Shown: piece after piece, positions 1-11,905 of the stretch
Numbering within the stretch: the first letter of the stretch is position 1
How the letters are laid out: the number at the start of each line of letters is the position of its first letter
Source: Owenia fusiformis
Taxonomy: Eukaryota > Annelida > Polychaeta > Sabellida > Oweniidae
DNA length: 64,000 nucleotides
Assembly (NCBI GenBank): GCA_903813345.2
Contig: CAIIXF020000008.1
Location: 4,781,341-4,845,340 of the forward strand
Reading direction: 5' to 3'
Notes under the pieces: generated by a model
Seen by the model: the letters and a program-made list of their open reading frames with translations, nothing else
Database searches by the model: none
What the model was told of the DNA's origin: nothing
Program-made: the position numbers and the translations under genes

Positions 1-195
1 CCGTGGCTGATAAAACTCTGTAATATTCAGATATCCAATTTTGTTTATTTACAAGTTTTTGATATAACATATTAACATCAAGGAACCTGTTCTGAATTAT
101 CAAGTCTTTTATGTATATAATTCCACTTTTGATCCATGATTCAAAGAAAATTGGTTTATTTTTAATACAGGGCGTATATTTGACATTTTAATAGT

Positions 196-1455
196 CACGG
201 TGTATAACCCAAACGCTCCTACATGCACGACGGAGCGTTTCATTTACGCGGAAACGCTCCGGAGCGAAATAAAATGGCGGCTAATGAAGATTCCACTATG
301 ACCGTAAGTATTGTTCCTCTCGTTTCTCTTACATATCATATGTTATGGTGAAATATTATGTACCATTCGATGAACAATACCGTGAGCAAAGATCTGATTT
401 ATTCAACTTCTGGTGGTAAACTGTTATTTGCTTGATCAAAGATGAAGATGAAATCTGAAGATGACGATTTGACCACAAATTATGAATTAAACTAGTATTT
501 CTATGAAAACGTTAATCTTTCTGTTAAAGTAGTAGATCACAAACTAGTATATTCTCATTTCCTAAAATCCCAGTCCAAATCCATTACTTGTTCCCGAGAA
601 ATCGCTTGTTTTCCTCGAAACGCTCCGTCGATTTAGAACACAATTTTAGAAATTTACAATTTTCAGATTATTAGAGAAGAGTTTCGAATCGAACCGATGT
701 CTCAAAAACGTGTTGTACTTGTTAGGCAAATTGAAACATGTGAACCTGGTGGTGCTAAACGTGCAACTAGCTGATTTAAGCCTACATTAGATGATGTCAT
801 GCCTACATATGTGCTAAATCATAAAACTATAGAAAAAACGAAAATTTATATGTGAATTAATCTTTCTTCTATTGATGCCAAGGGGTATAATATATCTTTT
901 CTTTCTCTTCCTGAAAAGAAAAGGCAAGCTATATATTTCCTAAACTGATCTAGACTACCGGAGCGTTTCCAGTTCACTGTGTTAACCAGATCGGAGCGTT
1001 TCTTGAATATGAGAATGTCATCATTTTTAAGACTGGATTTTTGGTCATCAAATCACTATTACGATAATGTATGGTACGTTGAAGCATTGGAATTTGACTA
1101 AACTATACGTTGGTGCTCTAATCTTAGCTCAACTAATCACATGTCTCGACAAAAGGGGTTTTGACCGGTAGAATGACAAATACGTTTTTGAATTTTGATA
1201 ACTATACTGCTTCGTACAGCTCTTCCTAATTGCTTCAAACGTCAACAGCCAGCCAAGTACAACATGAATATCACACCCATCGAATGGTATACTCGAAATA
1301 TGTAACTCATACCTCTTATTCCCATTATTCGGGAAATCGTCAGACGGTTCATCATTCCCGCCAGTCAGTTTTCCTACTCCGGAGCGTTTCTTTGTTTTAT
1401 TTCAGTAATGAAACGCTCCGTCGTGCATGTAGGAGCGTTTGGGTTATACACCGTG
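196..1455. mobile_element. Non-autonomous DNA transposon, 49-bp TIRs, 5-bp TSD
   Basis: The first 49 bases (196-244) are a perfect inverted copy of the last 49 (1407-1455); both begin CACGGTGTATAACCC from the outside. The element is flanked by identical ATAGT pentamers at 191-195 and 1456-1460, so the boundaries and a 5-bp target duplication are directly visible. Inside the ends an 11-mer, GAAACGCTCCG, recurs in both orientations. No intact transposase is present. A 5-bp duplication with ends starting CAC is known for Transib and the related RAG-like transposons; some hAT families (hAT5) also make 5-bp duplications. Superfamily assignment is inference; the element itself is certain. Confidence 0.9.
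274..948 (+). pseudogene. Possible spliced ORF remnant inside the TIR element
   Basis: An ATG at 274 opens ten codons (MAANEDSTMT) ending at a consensus donor, GTAAGT, at 304. A plausible acceptor (ACAATTTTCAG, ending at 666) is followed in phase 0 by a reading frame from 667 to 945 that is interrupted only by TGA at 772-774 and 853-855 and ends at TGA 946-948. The peptide contains stretches such as REEFRIEPMSQKRVVLVRQ and LPEKKRQAIYFLN. I do not recognise it. It may be a decayed transposase, a captured host exon, or chance. Confidence 0.25.
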
Positions 1456-1460
1456 ATAGT

Positions 1461-2157
1461 GCAGGCCTATTATACTGTTTGTACAGCGATCACGAGTCAA
1501 CCAGATTTCCGTTTTGCACATTTATATTAAACATTAATGAAGGAATAAATGAGCAAAAGTAAGATATCTTCACTGAAAAATACAGAATGTTTATCCTAAT
1601 AAGTATTTGGTATAAATTTTGATACACTTTACTCATTTCTTTTTTCTGGCATGACAGCATCTTAAATGCAGCAAAAAGTAGTTGTTTTTTTATTGTTACA
1701 AAAGTAATGATGTCGTTCTGAATAAGGATTTTAAAAAGACTATAATTTAGAGTTTAGTCTGGTAAGCATGGCTTAAAACTCTTTATTTATCATTGCAAAT
1801 CAAAATTCCCTATCTAACACTTTGCATTATTTAGCAAAAGTTATTTTGGCATTTTCAGCGGTATATTTTTTATCATTTCATTAAGAGTTTTAAGCTTGTG
1901 AAACTCTATTATCTGCGCGTGATACTTACTAGGACTATAAGGCCAACCCTTATGCAGGAAGCATCTCAGAACCATATATATAGATTGACTAATCAACATT
2001 TTATGGGCTTTGTATAAAAAACCTCCTACCCACGTACCCTCGTACCCACGTTCGTGGGTCCTGACCCAGTCTTTAAAGAGTTAAATCTTTAACATTTTTT
2101 AAACATTATTCTATCTCAATGTATGCTTAATTATGGATTGGTATGTATAGTGAAGCC
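1461..2157. other. Intergenic, nothing recognised
   Basis: AT-rich sequence between the TIR element and the microsatellite. I see no exon with convincing splice sites, no RNA gene and no clear repeat here. Confidence 0.5.
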
Positions 2158-2195
2158 CTCCGTCCGTCCGTCCGTCCGTCCGTCCGTCCGTCCGT

Positions 2196-2227
<32 letters not shown>

Positions 2228-2259
2228 CAGTCAGTCAGTCAGTCCGTCCGTCCGTCCGG
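2158..2259. repeat. Compound tetranucleotide microsatellite
   Basis: A run of CCGT units (about 2159-2206) passes into CAGT units (about 2206-2242) and back into a short CCGT tract (about 2243-2258). The two motifs differ by one base. It directly precedes the tandem repeat at 2349. Confidence 0.95.
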
Positions 2260-2348
2260 AAGATAACTCAAATATTAGTTGACTGATTTTCTTCATATTT
2301 GGTGGAAAGATGTATATTGATGAAAAGATTTACGCAAAAAAAATTTTT

Positions 2349-3262
2349 CAAGATGGCCACCGCTTTAAAAATGACGGGACTTTTTCGTAAAAATCATAAA
2401 TTTTTCATTCTAAACCAAAGTAATTAATATTATTGTTTGAAATTTTGGTAGTATATTCGCAACATCTATCTATTTCACATATATTCTGTGTTTTTCATCC
2501 TAACCCCCAGGGGCCGTGAATGGGGGTCAGGAAAACAGAAATTTTCGCTAGTTTTTAGATCTTTCTGAAGGATAGCTTTATTATACTCAAATGAAAGGCA
2601 ATTAAGGGTAGATTGCAAATATTGTATCTTTTTTCTGATTCGAGCCTCGTAAAATTCAAAATGGCCGTCTAATGTACGATTTCGCAATAATTTTTCGATC
2701 CCTTCAAAGTATGGCTATATAATACTCAAATTGAAGGAATTTTGGAGTAGATCACAATTATGGTATTATTTGTCAGATTTGTACCTCAGAAAATTCAAAA
2801 TGGATTTTTTCAAGATGGCCGCCGCTTTAAAAATGACGGGACTTTTTCGCAAAAATCATAAATTTTTCATTCTAAACCAAAGCAATTAATATTATTGTTT
2901 GAAATTTTGGTATTGTATTCGCAACATCTATGTATTTCACATATATTCCATGTTTTTCATCCTGACCCCCAGGGGCCCGTGTATCGGGGGTCAGGAAAAC
3001 AGAAATTTTTAGATCTTTCTGAAGTATAGCTTTATTATACTCAAATGAAAGGCAATTAAGAGTAGATTGCAAATATTGTATCTTTTTTCTGATTCGAGCC
3101 TCGTAAAATTCAAAATGGCCGTCTAATGTACGATTTCGCAATAACTTTTCGATCCCTTCAATGGATGGCTATATGTTACTCAAATTGAAGGAATCTTGGA
3201 GTAGATCACAATACACTGTATTATTTTTCAGATTTGTACCTCAGAAAATTCAAAATGGCTGC
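2349..3262. repeat. Tandem duplication, about 462-bp units, with inner subrepeats
   Basis: Two adjacent copies, 2349-2810 and 2811 to about 3262, both begin CAAGATGGCC and match over nearly their whole length with small indels. Within each unit a shorter motif is also duplicated: a stretch ending in TTCAAAATGG near 2669 is repeated in diverged form ending near 2803, about 135 bases on. Similar 'AAAATGGCC' words recur near 4913. On the minus strand both copies can be read as short similar peptides, but they lack ATG starts and the similarity is explained by the DNA duplication. Confidence 0.85.
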
Positions 3263-3545
3263 TTTGCAGGAATTCGCAATTCTAAAATCTAAATTTTTCA
3301 ATTTTAACCAAAGTAATAAGTATAATTGATTGGAATTCAGTAATTGATATTTTGTTCGTTGGGATTTGCTACTCCGCGGAGTTGCCATTATCTAGTTGCT
3401 GAATTCATTTTACATATTCTGTGAAATTTTCAAATAAAAAATCACAATGTTTCAGCAAGATTGCTTGCATGTAATCTTGATGTGTAGTTTTAACAGCACC
3501 TCCCCTAATACACCAACAGGACATACAAGTTCACATTTTTGAACA

Positions 3546-3551
3546 TTTATT
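3546..3551 (-). promoter_or_regulatory. Polyadenylation signal of the calponin-type gene
   Basis: TTTATT on the plus strand reads AATAAA on the minus strand, about 97 bases past the terminal TAG of the calponin-type gene. Position and motif fit; there is no transcript evidence. Confidence 0.45.
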
Positions 3552-3647
3552 TTTACTTTACAGAGGTTTCCAGAAGAATAGCTACCCCGTACTGTGAATA
3601 TGGAATTATTTCTTGAATGTATCTGATACTGATATTTGGATTATTGT

Positions 3648-6600
3648 CTAATCTAGGATGTCTCTTGTTTTTCCGAAATTCTGCCCTGATTGGTTTGCGA
3701 ATTTATTGGTCCCCATTTGTAACTCAATTACACCCTCGTCAGTACGAAGCTGCTGTTCATCACTGAAGTTTCGTTTATTTTACTCCGACTCCTTGGGCCT
3801 GATACCCCTTTCACCTTTCGACGCAGCCTAAAAAGTAGAATTAATATTATCATTACCAAAATGAACATTAAGCAAACTTAGCTTCCATAATTCGAATCCC
3901 ATCTTTAAGATTTAAAATTTAAAAGTTTCATAATAGTTGAACAAACAAGGGTTAAAATGACTATGTGAGTATGTGTCCTAGGGTTTGAAGTTATCATTAG
4001 AAGGGGAAATGCGGACAAGTCTGACATTTTTCTCAGGCAAAATTTCTTAAAGGGGAAGACTTCCAGTCTCAGGAATGTAGAATGTTACTAAACATAGTGA
4101 GACTTGTTAAATGTCAAATTTCAATATAAAATAAGGACAAATCTTTGACTTAAAAATGCCACACCTATATGACTTCTTCAGCACTTCGTTGTCATTACCT
4201 CAAGTATGAAAGTTATGAAATGCTGAGCAAATCTAATGTACATGTAGTTTGTATGATATTTGATTGTATGGTAAACAAATATCCCGTTTAGCATTAACCT
4301 ACCCTACAACCAAAAGCGCAGGTGCTTTTTAAAAATATTTTACAGATACTGTAGAGGTCTTTTGAAGATTGATAAATTATTAACATGGGGCTCAATATAG
4401 TTTTTTTATAGTTTCGTGTACCTTAATGGCTAAATATATCAAAAATAAGGTTTTTTTTTAGAAATGTACCTGTTTGATTTTCTTTAAGTCAATACATTAA
4501 CTATAGAAATCTACAATATTAGAAAATTTCACAGTAGAATTTTTGAGAAAGCACTTTAGTGAAGCCATATTGATTATAGCGGTTTATAATGGCAGCCAAT
4601 GGGGAATTTCTAAATTTCAAACACCAATATCTTTGGAACTAGGCAAAAGAAAAATTTAACCCCTCTTATTTTAAAGATAATCATGTTATTGTAACATTCT
4701 AGGAATATGAGCTTCATTACTCTAGAACTGTTCTGTAGGGGGTCTTTTGAAGATTGATAAGTTAACATGGGGCTCAATGTAATTTAATATGGGGCACAAT
4801 GTAATTTAATAGGTGGAAACATCCCTGATAATTTCAAATGAATCCCTCAAATGGTTTGGCTTGAAACCTGTAGAAAAGCCTTGACAGACAAGATTTTAGG
4901 ACGGAAAATCAAAAATGGCCACCTTAACATTTACCCAGAATGCCGAAAAACTAATCAGTTCTAAACTTTCATAGGTAGAAACACTCATTGTTGTAAGATC
5001 ACTTTTGCTTTAGTTGCAATTTTACATGAGGGCCTAGCTGGCACTTACCTTTCTAGCTAATGCATGCAAGCATAGTACAACTTGAGCCATATTCTCAGCT
5101 TCATACAAATCCACAGTTGCAAACCAATATTCTTTTTTCACCTGCAATAAAATTGAACAAAGTATAGGCATACAGGCTGCTGATGAAGCCCATCGGAACA
5201 TTGCGATATACAGGATGACACAAAAAGTGCCACCCACATCATGATGCATAACCTTTTTGTCTGCATGATTTCTGACTTTTCTTTGGCACATTAAAACTTT
5301 ACTCCACAGAGCAACTCTACAAGTTTCAGATGACTAGCTCAGCTATATGCACTTTCATGAGCATTACATGATATGATCCGGCCAGCGTCTATTTTTGTGA
5401 CACATGTAGAAAACGTTTAAATTTTCCCAAATGTAATAAAATGGTAACCATAAAATATTGTAAAAAACTGCTCCCCCAAGATGGACAAAAATTTAACATT
5501 ACATTTCATAAAATTAAAAAGAACCCAATCTAAATCTCATTAATATCTTCAGAGTTACGCTGAAAACATGTATTAAATATTATCATTTCCCTATATCATG
5601 CCATCGTCTCAAACTCACTCACATTAATTATAAAAATCATATTATCAGGAATGCAGAAAAGCTTCATTAAAAGAAAAAAATGAAATTATAGTAAAATTTT
5701 AAATGTTTGTGAGTACTTTGAATTTAAAAAATAAGCAATCAAATGACCAAATTGAAACAGTTTATGTAAAAATAGAAACATTTATATTTATCCTAACTTT
5801 TGTATATTTTAGTTTGTTTTGTAGTTTAGCTATCATATCTGTGTCCTCTTATATTTTGATACTTCTCTGCCATGTTATTTTTTCGGAAAAATTAACATGG
5901 CTAAAACTCCCTAAATTACAAAAGGCCACAGCTTTGCTGCACATTATACATTACTATATATTACTATATATAGCTTTTGATACTGTTCATCATGCAATAT
6001 TACTGAAAAATGGAACATTGTGGTAGAAGAGGAATTGCACTTTCATGGTTTTCATCTTATTTATCAAATCGAAAAATGAAAACTGAATACTCTAAAAGTT
6101 TATCTGAGAAATATTTGTCTGAAGAAGCCATTGTCAGCTGTGGAGTACCCCAAGGGTCTGTTCTAGGCCCCCTCTTATTTATCATATTTGTAAATGATTT
6201 CTATTTAGTTTCTGATAAACTCAAACTGGTGATTTATGTGGATGATACTAATATACTATGTAATGATTCCAATCTTGATAATTTGACCACAACAGTAAAT
6301 TTTGATCTGTGTGACATCAATGATTGGTTGTTGGCCAATAAACTCACTTTAAATGTTAAGAAAACCAAATATATGGTATTTGGAAATAAAAGAAATATTC
6401 TGTGAACAATGAAATAAAAAATTGCAAATCCTAACCAAGAATTAGTAGATGAGATAGGATTCCTGGGAGTAATTATTGATTCAAAATTATTTTGGGCTCC
6501 CCATATCAATTCTCTTCATAGAAAAATTTCAAATGTTATAGGAATGTTATATCCAACAAATAATGCTCATACTTTAAAATCATAGGTGATAATATATAAC

Positions 6601-8160
6601 TCTCTGATTTTTTCTCATCTTAATTACTGTAATATTTTATGGATGGGGAAATGCTTGTAAGAATCTATTAAATAAACTACTGATATTGCAAAAGAAATTT
6701 GTTAGATCAATAACAAATTCAGATAGATTAGCTCACATCCAAATGTGATTCCAAATTTTTCAAAATCTTAAAATACTTAATATTTATCATATTCACACAA
6801 TCCAAACTGTTTCTTTCATGAAAAAAGTTATAAGCAAACCTATACAGTTCCCTTCAAAATTATACGATAACTATTTTAAAACTATAGCAAATAAACATCA
6901 ACGTTATAACAAGATATAGTCATAACTTAGATATTCCTAAACATAGAACCAGAATTGGTGAAAATTCTATTAAGGTCCATGGTTCATATATATGGAATTC
7001 CATTAAAGGAATATTCCTTGCCAGACCCTTTCTCTCTTGATATGGTAGCTATAATCATATATAGTTTCCACATTTAGCAAAACATGGGAAAATGGTCAAT
7101 ATTGATCATTTAAAAATGTAGTGCTTATTTCCAGTGAGCTGCCATCTTTTAAGATTTCTTGCAGGAAGTGATGTCATCAACTCTCAACTTCTATAACCTT
7201 GCCCATAACAGTATAGGAAAGTAGCACAAAATCACTTCTTGACAAGTGATCATTACTTTCTGTGCAAAAATATTTTCAGAGCTTGTCAACTTAGAATAAA
7301 AGAAGAGATTTTCAGAAGGATTAAATAAGATACAAAGTTGAAAAAGAATATTTAGCTGGTTTTGTAATTTTTAATAGCTCCTCATCTAATGCTATATGCA
7401 AAGTTGAGAGTCGATGACATCACTTCCTGTGTGAAATTTTAAAAGATGGCAGCTTACTGGAATTGAGCATCACATTTCTAAGTGATCAAATTTGACCATA
7501 TCAAAACATGTTTGCGTGTTTTGCTAAACATGGCAAGCATATATATGGTTATAGCTACCATATGAGGAGAGAGATGGTTTGGCAAGGAATATTCCTTTAA
7601 GATTTTGGAAATGAACCATTAAATTCACTCATCTCTCTTTTGAAGATTGACCTCCTGAGTACAGAATAAGCAAAACATTTTATTGTATTTCTTTAATGTC
7701 TCATATTATTGTATTTGTATATTGTATTTATATTATATTATTGTAAAGATGTATGTACCACTTTGAATGCTCACAGTTGTTCATATTATTATGGGCAGTC
7801 ATACACCCCCTAGGGTGTCAAAGCCTGTATAATGTTGTAAATTTGTAATGAAAAATGAAATAAATTATTTTGAAATTGAATTGAATTGAATTGATTAAAA
7901 AGTTAAAACAGAAATGGTACATATTGAAGAGTATAATACTCTGGCGATAATTAATGAATGTTTTTAGTGTTTTTATGAAAAATAGCTTGCTCATCCAAGC
8001 TGGACAGATCTTTCAAAGGCAACCTGTGATATTGTATGTTTAACATACCCCGTATTTCGTAGATCCAGAAATGAAGTTGCCAATATTTTCCATTTGTTGA
8101 AAGGCCATTTTACTACTGTTGATTGTCTTCACACTTCCAGGTTGTAATGCGTTTATGAGT
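3648..8160 (-). CDS. Calponin/transgelin-type gene, three 3' exons, in-frame TAA in last exon
   Basis: Exons in transcript order are 8160-8049, 5141-5049 and 3827-3648. Exon A encodes 37 residues of a calponin-homology (CH) domain ([18 protein letters not shown], then QQMENIGNF) and ends at donor GTATGT. Exon B (31 residues, acceptor ATTGCAG, donor GTAAGT) contains [15 protein letters not shown], the end of a type-3 CH domain. Exon C (acceptor TTTTTAG) carries a calponin-like repeat ([17 protein letters not shown]) and ends at TAG 3648-3650. Junction phases agree (2-0-0). Exon C has an in-frame TAA at 3780-3782, exactly where the family has a sense codon between a KES-like motif and the NKRNFS motif, and one extra residue (QQ). 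These proteins bind actin in muscle and the cortical cytoskeleton. Either the gene is decaying, the allele is truncated after the CH domain, or the base is wrong. The N-terminal CH exon was not found. Confidence 0.85.
4367..4777. repeat. Short direct repeat pair
   Basis: A stretch of about 40 bases containing GTCTTTTGAAGATTGATAA and ACATGGGGCTCAAT occurs near 4367-4405 and again near 4740-4777. The second copy is followed by a further partial duplication of the GGGGCACAATGTAATTTAAT type. Both copies lie in the last intron of the calponin-type gene. Confidence 0.6.
5905..7893 (+). mobile_element. 5'-truncated CR1/Jockey-like LINE, split by a foldback element
   Basis: Reverse-transcriptase motifs are readable in order: [11 protein letters not shown] (near 5970), [30 protein letters not shown], then YVDDT in the catalytic core near 6235. 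The frame breaks after about 6404 and continues in shifted frames ([17 protein letters not shown]; later [19 protein letters not shown], the usual C-terminal motif of such ORF2 proteins). The 3' end is a short TTGAA repeat tail at 7871-7893. The copy is dead: 5'-truncated, frameshifted, with stops, and interrupted at 7007-7596. It sits in an intron of the minus-strand calponin-type gene. Confidence 0.85.
7007..7596. mobile_element. Foldback MITE with TTAA target duplication
   Basis: Both ends read AGGAATATTCCTTGCC inward and the arms pair over roughly 200 bases each (about 7007-7215 with 7390-7596). TTAA flanks both sides (7003-7006 and 7597-7600). Removing the element and one TTAA rejoins the LINE sequence. 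TTAA duplications are typical of piggyBac and Kolobok-type elements; the family is not identified. Confidence 0.85.
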
Positions 8161-10020
8161 CTTTAATTAAAATGTAATACATGGTTATAAAATGGCAACG
8201 ATAACATCCAGAATATGATATTATATGTATACCATTAACGTTATAAAATTTATAACCTGCATCAACTAAACAATGTGACATGAAATGAGCAGCAGAAACA
8301 ACAGCAAGAGCAACATATATCAGAAATCAAATAGACCTTATCCAGGAAGAAAAAGCCAAAGGAGCAATATTCAGAAGTAGGTTGCAATGGACAGAAGAGG
8401 GAGAGAAGCCATCTTCATATTTTTAAAGCTAGAAAAAAAGAAAGCAATTATATAAATAAAACTCTGACCCCATTAGAAAATGAAAAGGGAGAGCAAATAA
8501 AAGTTCAGCAACAAATCAACAATGAAGCAACTGCATTTTACATAAAGTTATACCAGACAAGTAAACCAGACATACACAAGTACGAAGACACATTCTTCCT
8601 GGAAACAGAAAAAAGCTTAAAGAAGAGGAAATGCAGAATTGTGAAGAGGCAATAACAATAAAATGGGGTAGGAAGCAAATAAAAAGATTAAGTAAAACAA
8701 AACACCTGAATTTTACACTTTGTAGGTGACATAGTCGATCTGATTGGTAAAGAGCTTTAACTACTTGCAAAAATACAAAAATATGACAACTGAACAGAAA
8801 CGAGGAATTATAACAATGATTCCAAAAGAGGAAAGAACAGAAATAAACTCAAGAACTGGGGACCTATAGCATTATTAGATAATGACTATAAAGTGATGGC
8901 AAAAGTAATAGCTGAGAGGATTAAGAAAGTACTCTTAAATCTAATCCATGAAGATCAAATAGATTTTGTAGCAAATAGATTTATTGGAGAAAATATTAGA
9001 CTAACAGTAGATATAATGCAATACTTAAACCAAAAGAACATGAATGGAATAATAGCATGTATAGACTTTCAAAAAGCATTTGACTCCATTGAATGGAGCT
9101 TCATTATAAAGACTCTCAAATATTCTAATTTTGGAACAGACTTAATCTATTGGATTGAAACATTCTACTCAGAAATAAATTGCACCATATTGATTAATGT
9201 ATACACTTCAACATACTTTGCACCGGAGAGGGGAGTCAGACAAGGATGCCTATTAAGTCCTTGTGTATTTACCATCTGCGCTAAAATTTTAAGTAATGCC
9301 ACCAGGCAATGCAAAAGATTGAGGGGATAAAATAACCAACTCAAGACAAATTAATAATATTGCAATATACTGACGACACTTGCTTATTCCTAAAGGAATC
9401 AGAATACGTAAAAGAGGCTTTGGAATTATTCTCACAATTTGAGACAATATAATTTTTAAAAGTGAACAAGGAGAAGACAGTAGTTGCAGCAATTGGAAAA
9501 GGGGATAATGGATTCATAGAAAATGCGAGAGGGAATGTCAGGAAAAAGGATTAATACTAGAGGAGAAAGAATTACATCTGCTAGGTATTACAATCCCACT
9601 AGATGAGAGATCAATTGAAGAAATAGACTATTGCAAACCAATTAATATAATTACTGTTCTAGCACAAATATGGAAATAGAGACAATTGACTACAATGGAA
9701 AAAGTAGACGTAATTAAGTCATCAGTTACATCACAACTAACATATATGATGTCAATACTACCTGAACCAAACGAGGATAAATTCAAAGAAATTGAAAGAA
9801 TAATTTACAAATTTAAATGGAATGATAAGCCTGAAAAATAGCTAGGAAAATACTAAGAGAAGATGAAAAGAGTAGAGGGCTTAAAGTAGCACATATTGAA
9901 TCATTAGAAAAGAATCTAAAAATTAAATGGATCAAAAAAATATTCGATGATAAAATCAAAAGTAAGTGGAAAGTACTCTGAAAGGAAGGACTACTGGATG
10001 CTGGACCACTTATATGGAAA

Positions 10021-11249
10021 GGAGAACCCCCGATAAGGAGAGCTTTTTAGAAGGACACAACTATTTTATTCTGAAGTGATTATCATGAAATTTTAACATA
10101 CTTTTAGAAATGAGGTGAATTTATACATCCTGAAATATTTTCTTCAAATTATTAAAACGTGCATTTGAAGAACGGTTTTTGTGAAGCGATAAAATTCAAT
10201 TTTCCATGTTTAACCGTAACATTTTGCTTAAAATCAATTACTTTCCCATTACTGTACGAGCAAAATAGAAGTAACATAATGAAGCAAAGTCTTAGGTTTC
10301 GTAAAGAAATCGACAAGCGCTCCACCAGATATATATTTTAAGAATTTTTTACGAATTGGTTCCATTATTCGTTGATTCCCATGAGTGGAGAAGGTCTCAA
10401 AAACATATTTCTAGGGAAACGCCCATTGATTTCTTTTTATTTTCTAAGAGTTCAGATAAATGGGTATCTTACAACTGTGACACCTTGTTCCTATCCCATC
10501 AGGCCATACACAGATTTTAACCACAAATAAAGAGTCTAACCTTAAAAAACAAGTTCATTGCCTTGCAAAAAATGTTCTTCAAAAGCAATTTTTATATCAC
10601 ACAAGTTGTTTTTGGAAATATTTTGGGCTTTCAATTAGAAGGGTATGCAACTCTGTGTAATAACATGAGACCTTCAAAATGAGCAATGCCATGCTCCCCT
10701 TTTATGGTAATACTTCAAAAAGTATTAGATAAATGTATATGTTTTAGTATTATTTTGAATAAAAATCAATTTTCAATATGATTATAACATAAAATGTATT
10801 CATTATCATGTAAAGGTAAACAAAAAAGACCCAATAACAATAAGAGGTATCAGGATGTTCTCTACGAGTATTACATTGTGTGTAATTATTCAAGAACACA
10901 TTCCAATAACAATATAATTTGTGGGAGAATGTTCACTTTCTGTTATCAACATGTATGGAGATAATCATGTTTTTATTTATAAGTTATTTCTTTAAATCAT
11001 CCATAAAAAGGACAAAATAAGATTTTCTTGCAATGTGTACATTCTCCAGTTTTGAAAACCTGAAGGCATTGCTTATGTATGAAATATGGGAAGTTGCCTA
11101 CCCTTCTAGTTGAAAGCCCATGGGAATATCTAAGATCACCTAATATCTAAGATCATCTCTGATGTAGTGTTAAACTTCCATGATGATCACATCCAGAATA
11201 ATAAAAAAGCAATGTCCTTCTTAAAAGCTCTCCTTATCGGGGGTTCTCC
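10021..11249. mobile_element. Long inverted-repeat (foldback) element nested in the LINE
   Basis: The left end starts GGAGAACCCCCGATAAGGAG and the right end is its inverse. The arms keep pairing inward, for example GGGCTTTCAATTAGAAGGGT near 10625 with its diverged complement near 11100. The left arm carries extra sequence (roughly 10100-10610). LINE coding resumes on the far side. I could not define a target duplication, so the outer limit may be off by a few bases. No transposase is visible. Confidence 0.75.
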
Positions 11250-11482
11250 TTTAATTTGAAAAGTCTGAATAACTCATTGAAATCAAATGTAAAATGATCT
11301 TCGCTGCGAGAAATATACAACATATGGTGACAACTGCACTCCAAAGGAAAGGATGAAATTGAAGCACCCCAAGAACAACACATTTGGAACAGCTCGTGTA
11401 TTCTTGGCAAACAATTTAGATGAATGGATAAACCAAGGAATAATACATTTAAAACAACTGTATGGAGAAAATACAATAACGC

Positions 11483-11905
11483 AGATGCGAGTAGGTAGTT
11501 ACCAGTTTCACCACCAGGTGGCTCGTTCGGGTCAGATAGCATGGCGGGTATAGTAGAAAGTTCCCTTTAACTTAAATTACATCTGTTTTAGTGGTTCAAT
11601 TTTCATATAACCCTTATATATCTATTAGTTATGCAAATCAAAATATGTCCAGTAAAAGAAAATGTTATCTGACCATACAAGAAAAGATAATCCACTTTTT
11701 GTGATTTCGTAACATGGGCTCTATGGAGAATCAACCCGAACTAGAAGTCACACATTCAAAAATAATAAAATTTTCAAACTTGATAAACAATTTTCGAAAC
11801 CATATTTCTAGATGTACTTTTACATGTAGATTTCAAATATAACATCGCTTTGACTGAATTTTGAATATTTAATGGTGTAAATCAAGATTTTTTCTACTCG
11901 CATCT
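11483..11905. mobile_element. Second insertion in the LINE, 12-bp inverted ends
   Basis: AGATGCGAGTAG at 11483-11494 is inverted at 11894-11905. LINE-like coding is lost between these points and resumes after them. No target duplication is clear and the inner arms do not pair well, so this could also be an unrelated rearrangement. Confidence 0.4.

Noticed and set aside
1230-1562. 110-codon open frame across the right TIR
   Set aside because: It runs through the inverted terminal repeat and out into flanking DNA, so it cannot be a conserved gene.
2475-3141. Two minus-strand frames giving nearly the same peptide
   Set aside because: The identity is produced by the 462-bp DNA duplication; the frames start at TTG and resemble no family.
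8893-9330. 145-codon plus-strand frame as a host gene
   Set aside because: It is the best-preserved reverse-transcriptase block of a LINE; broken coding continues on both sides.
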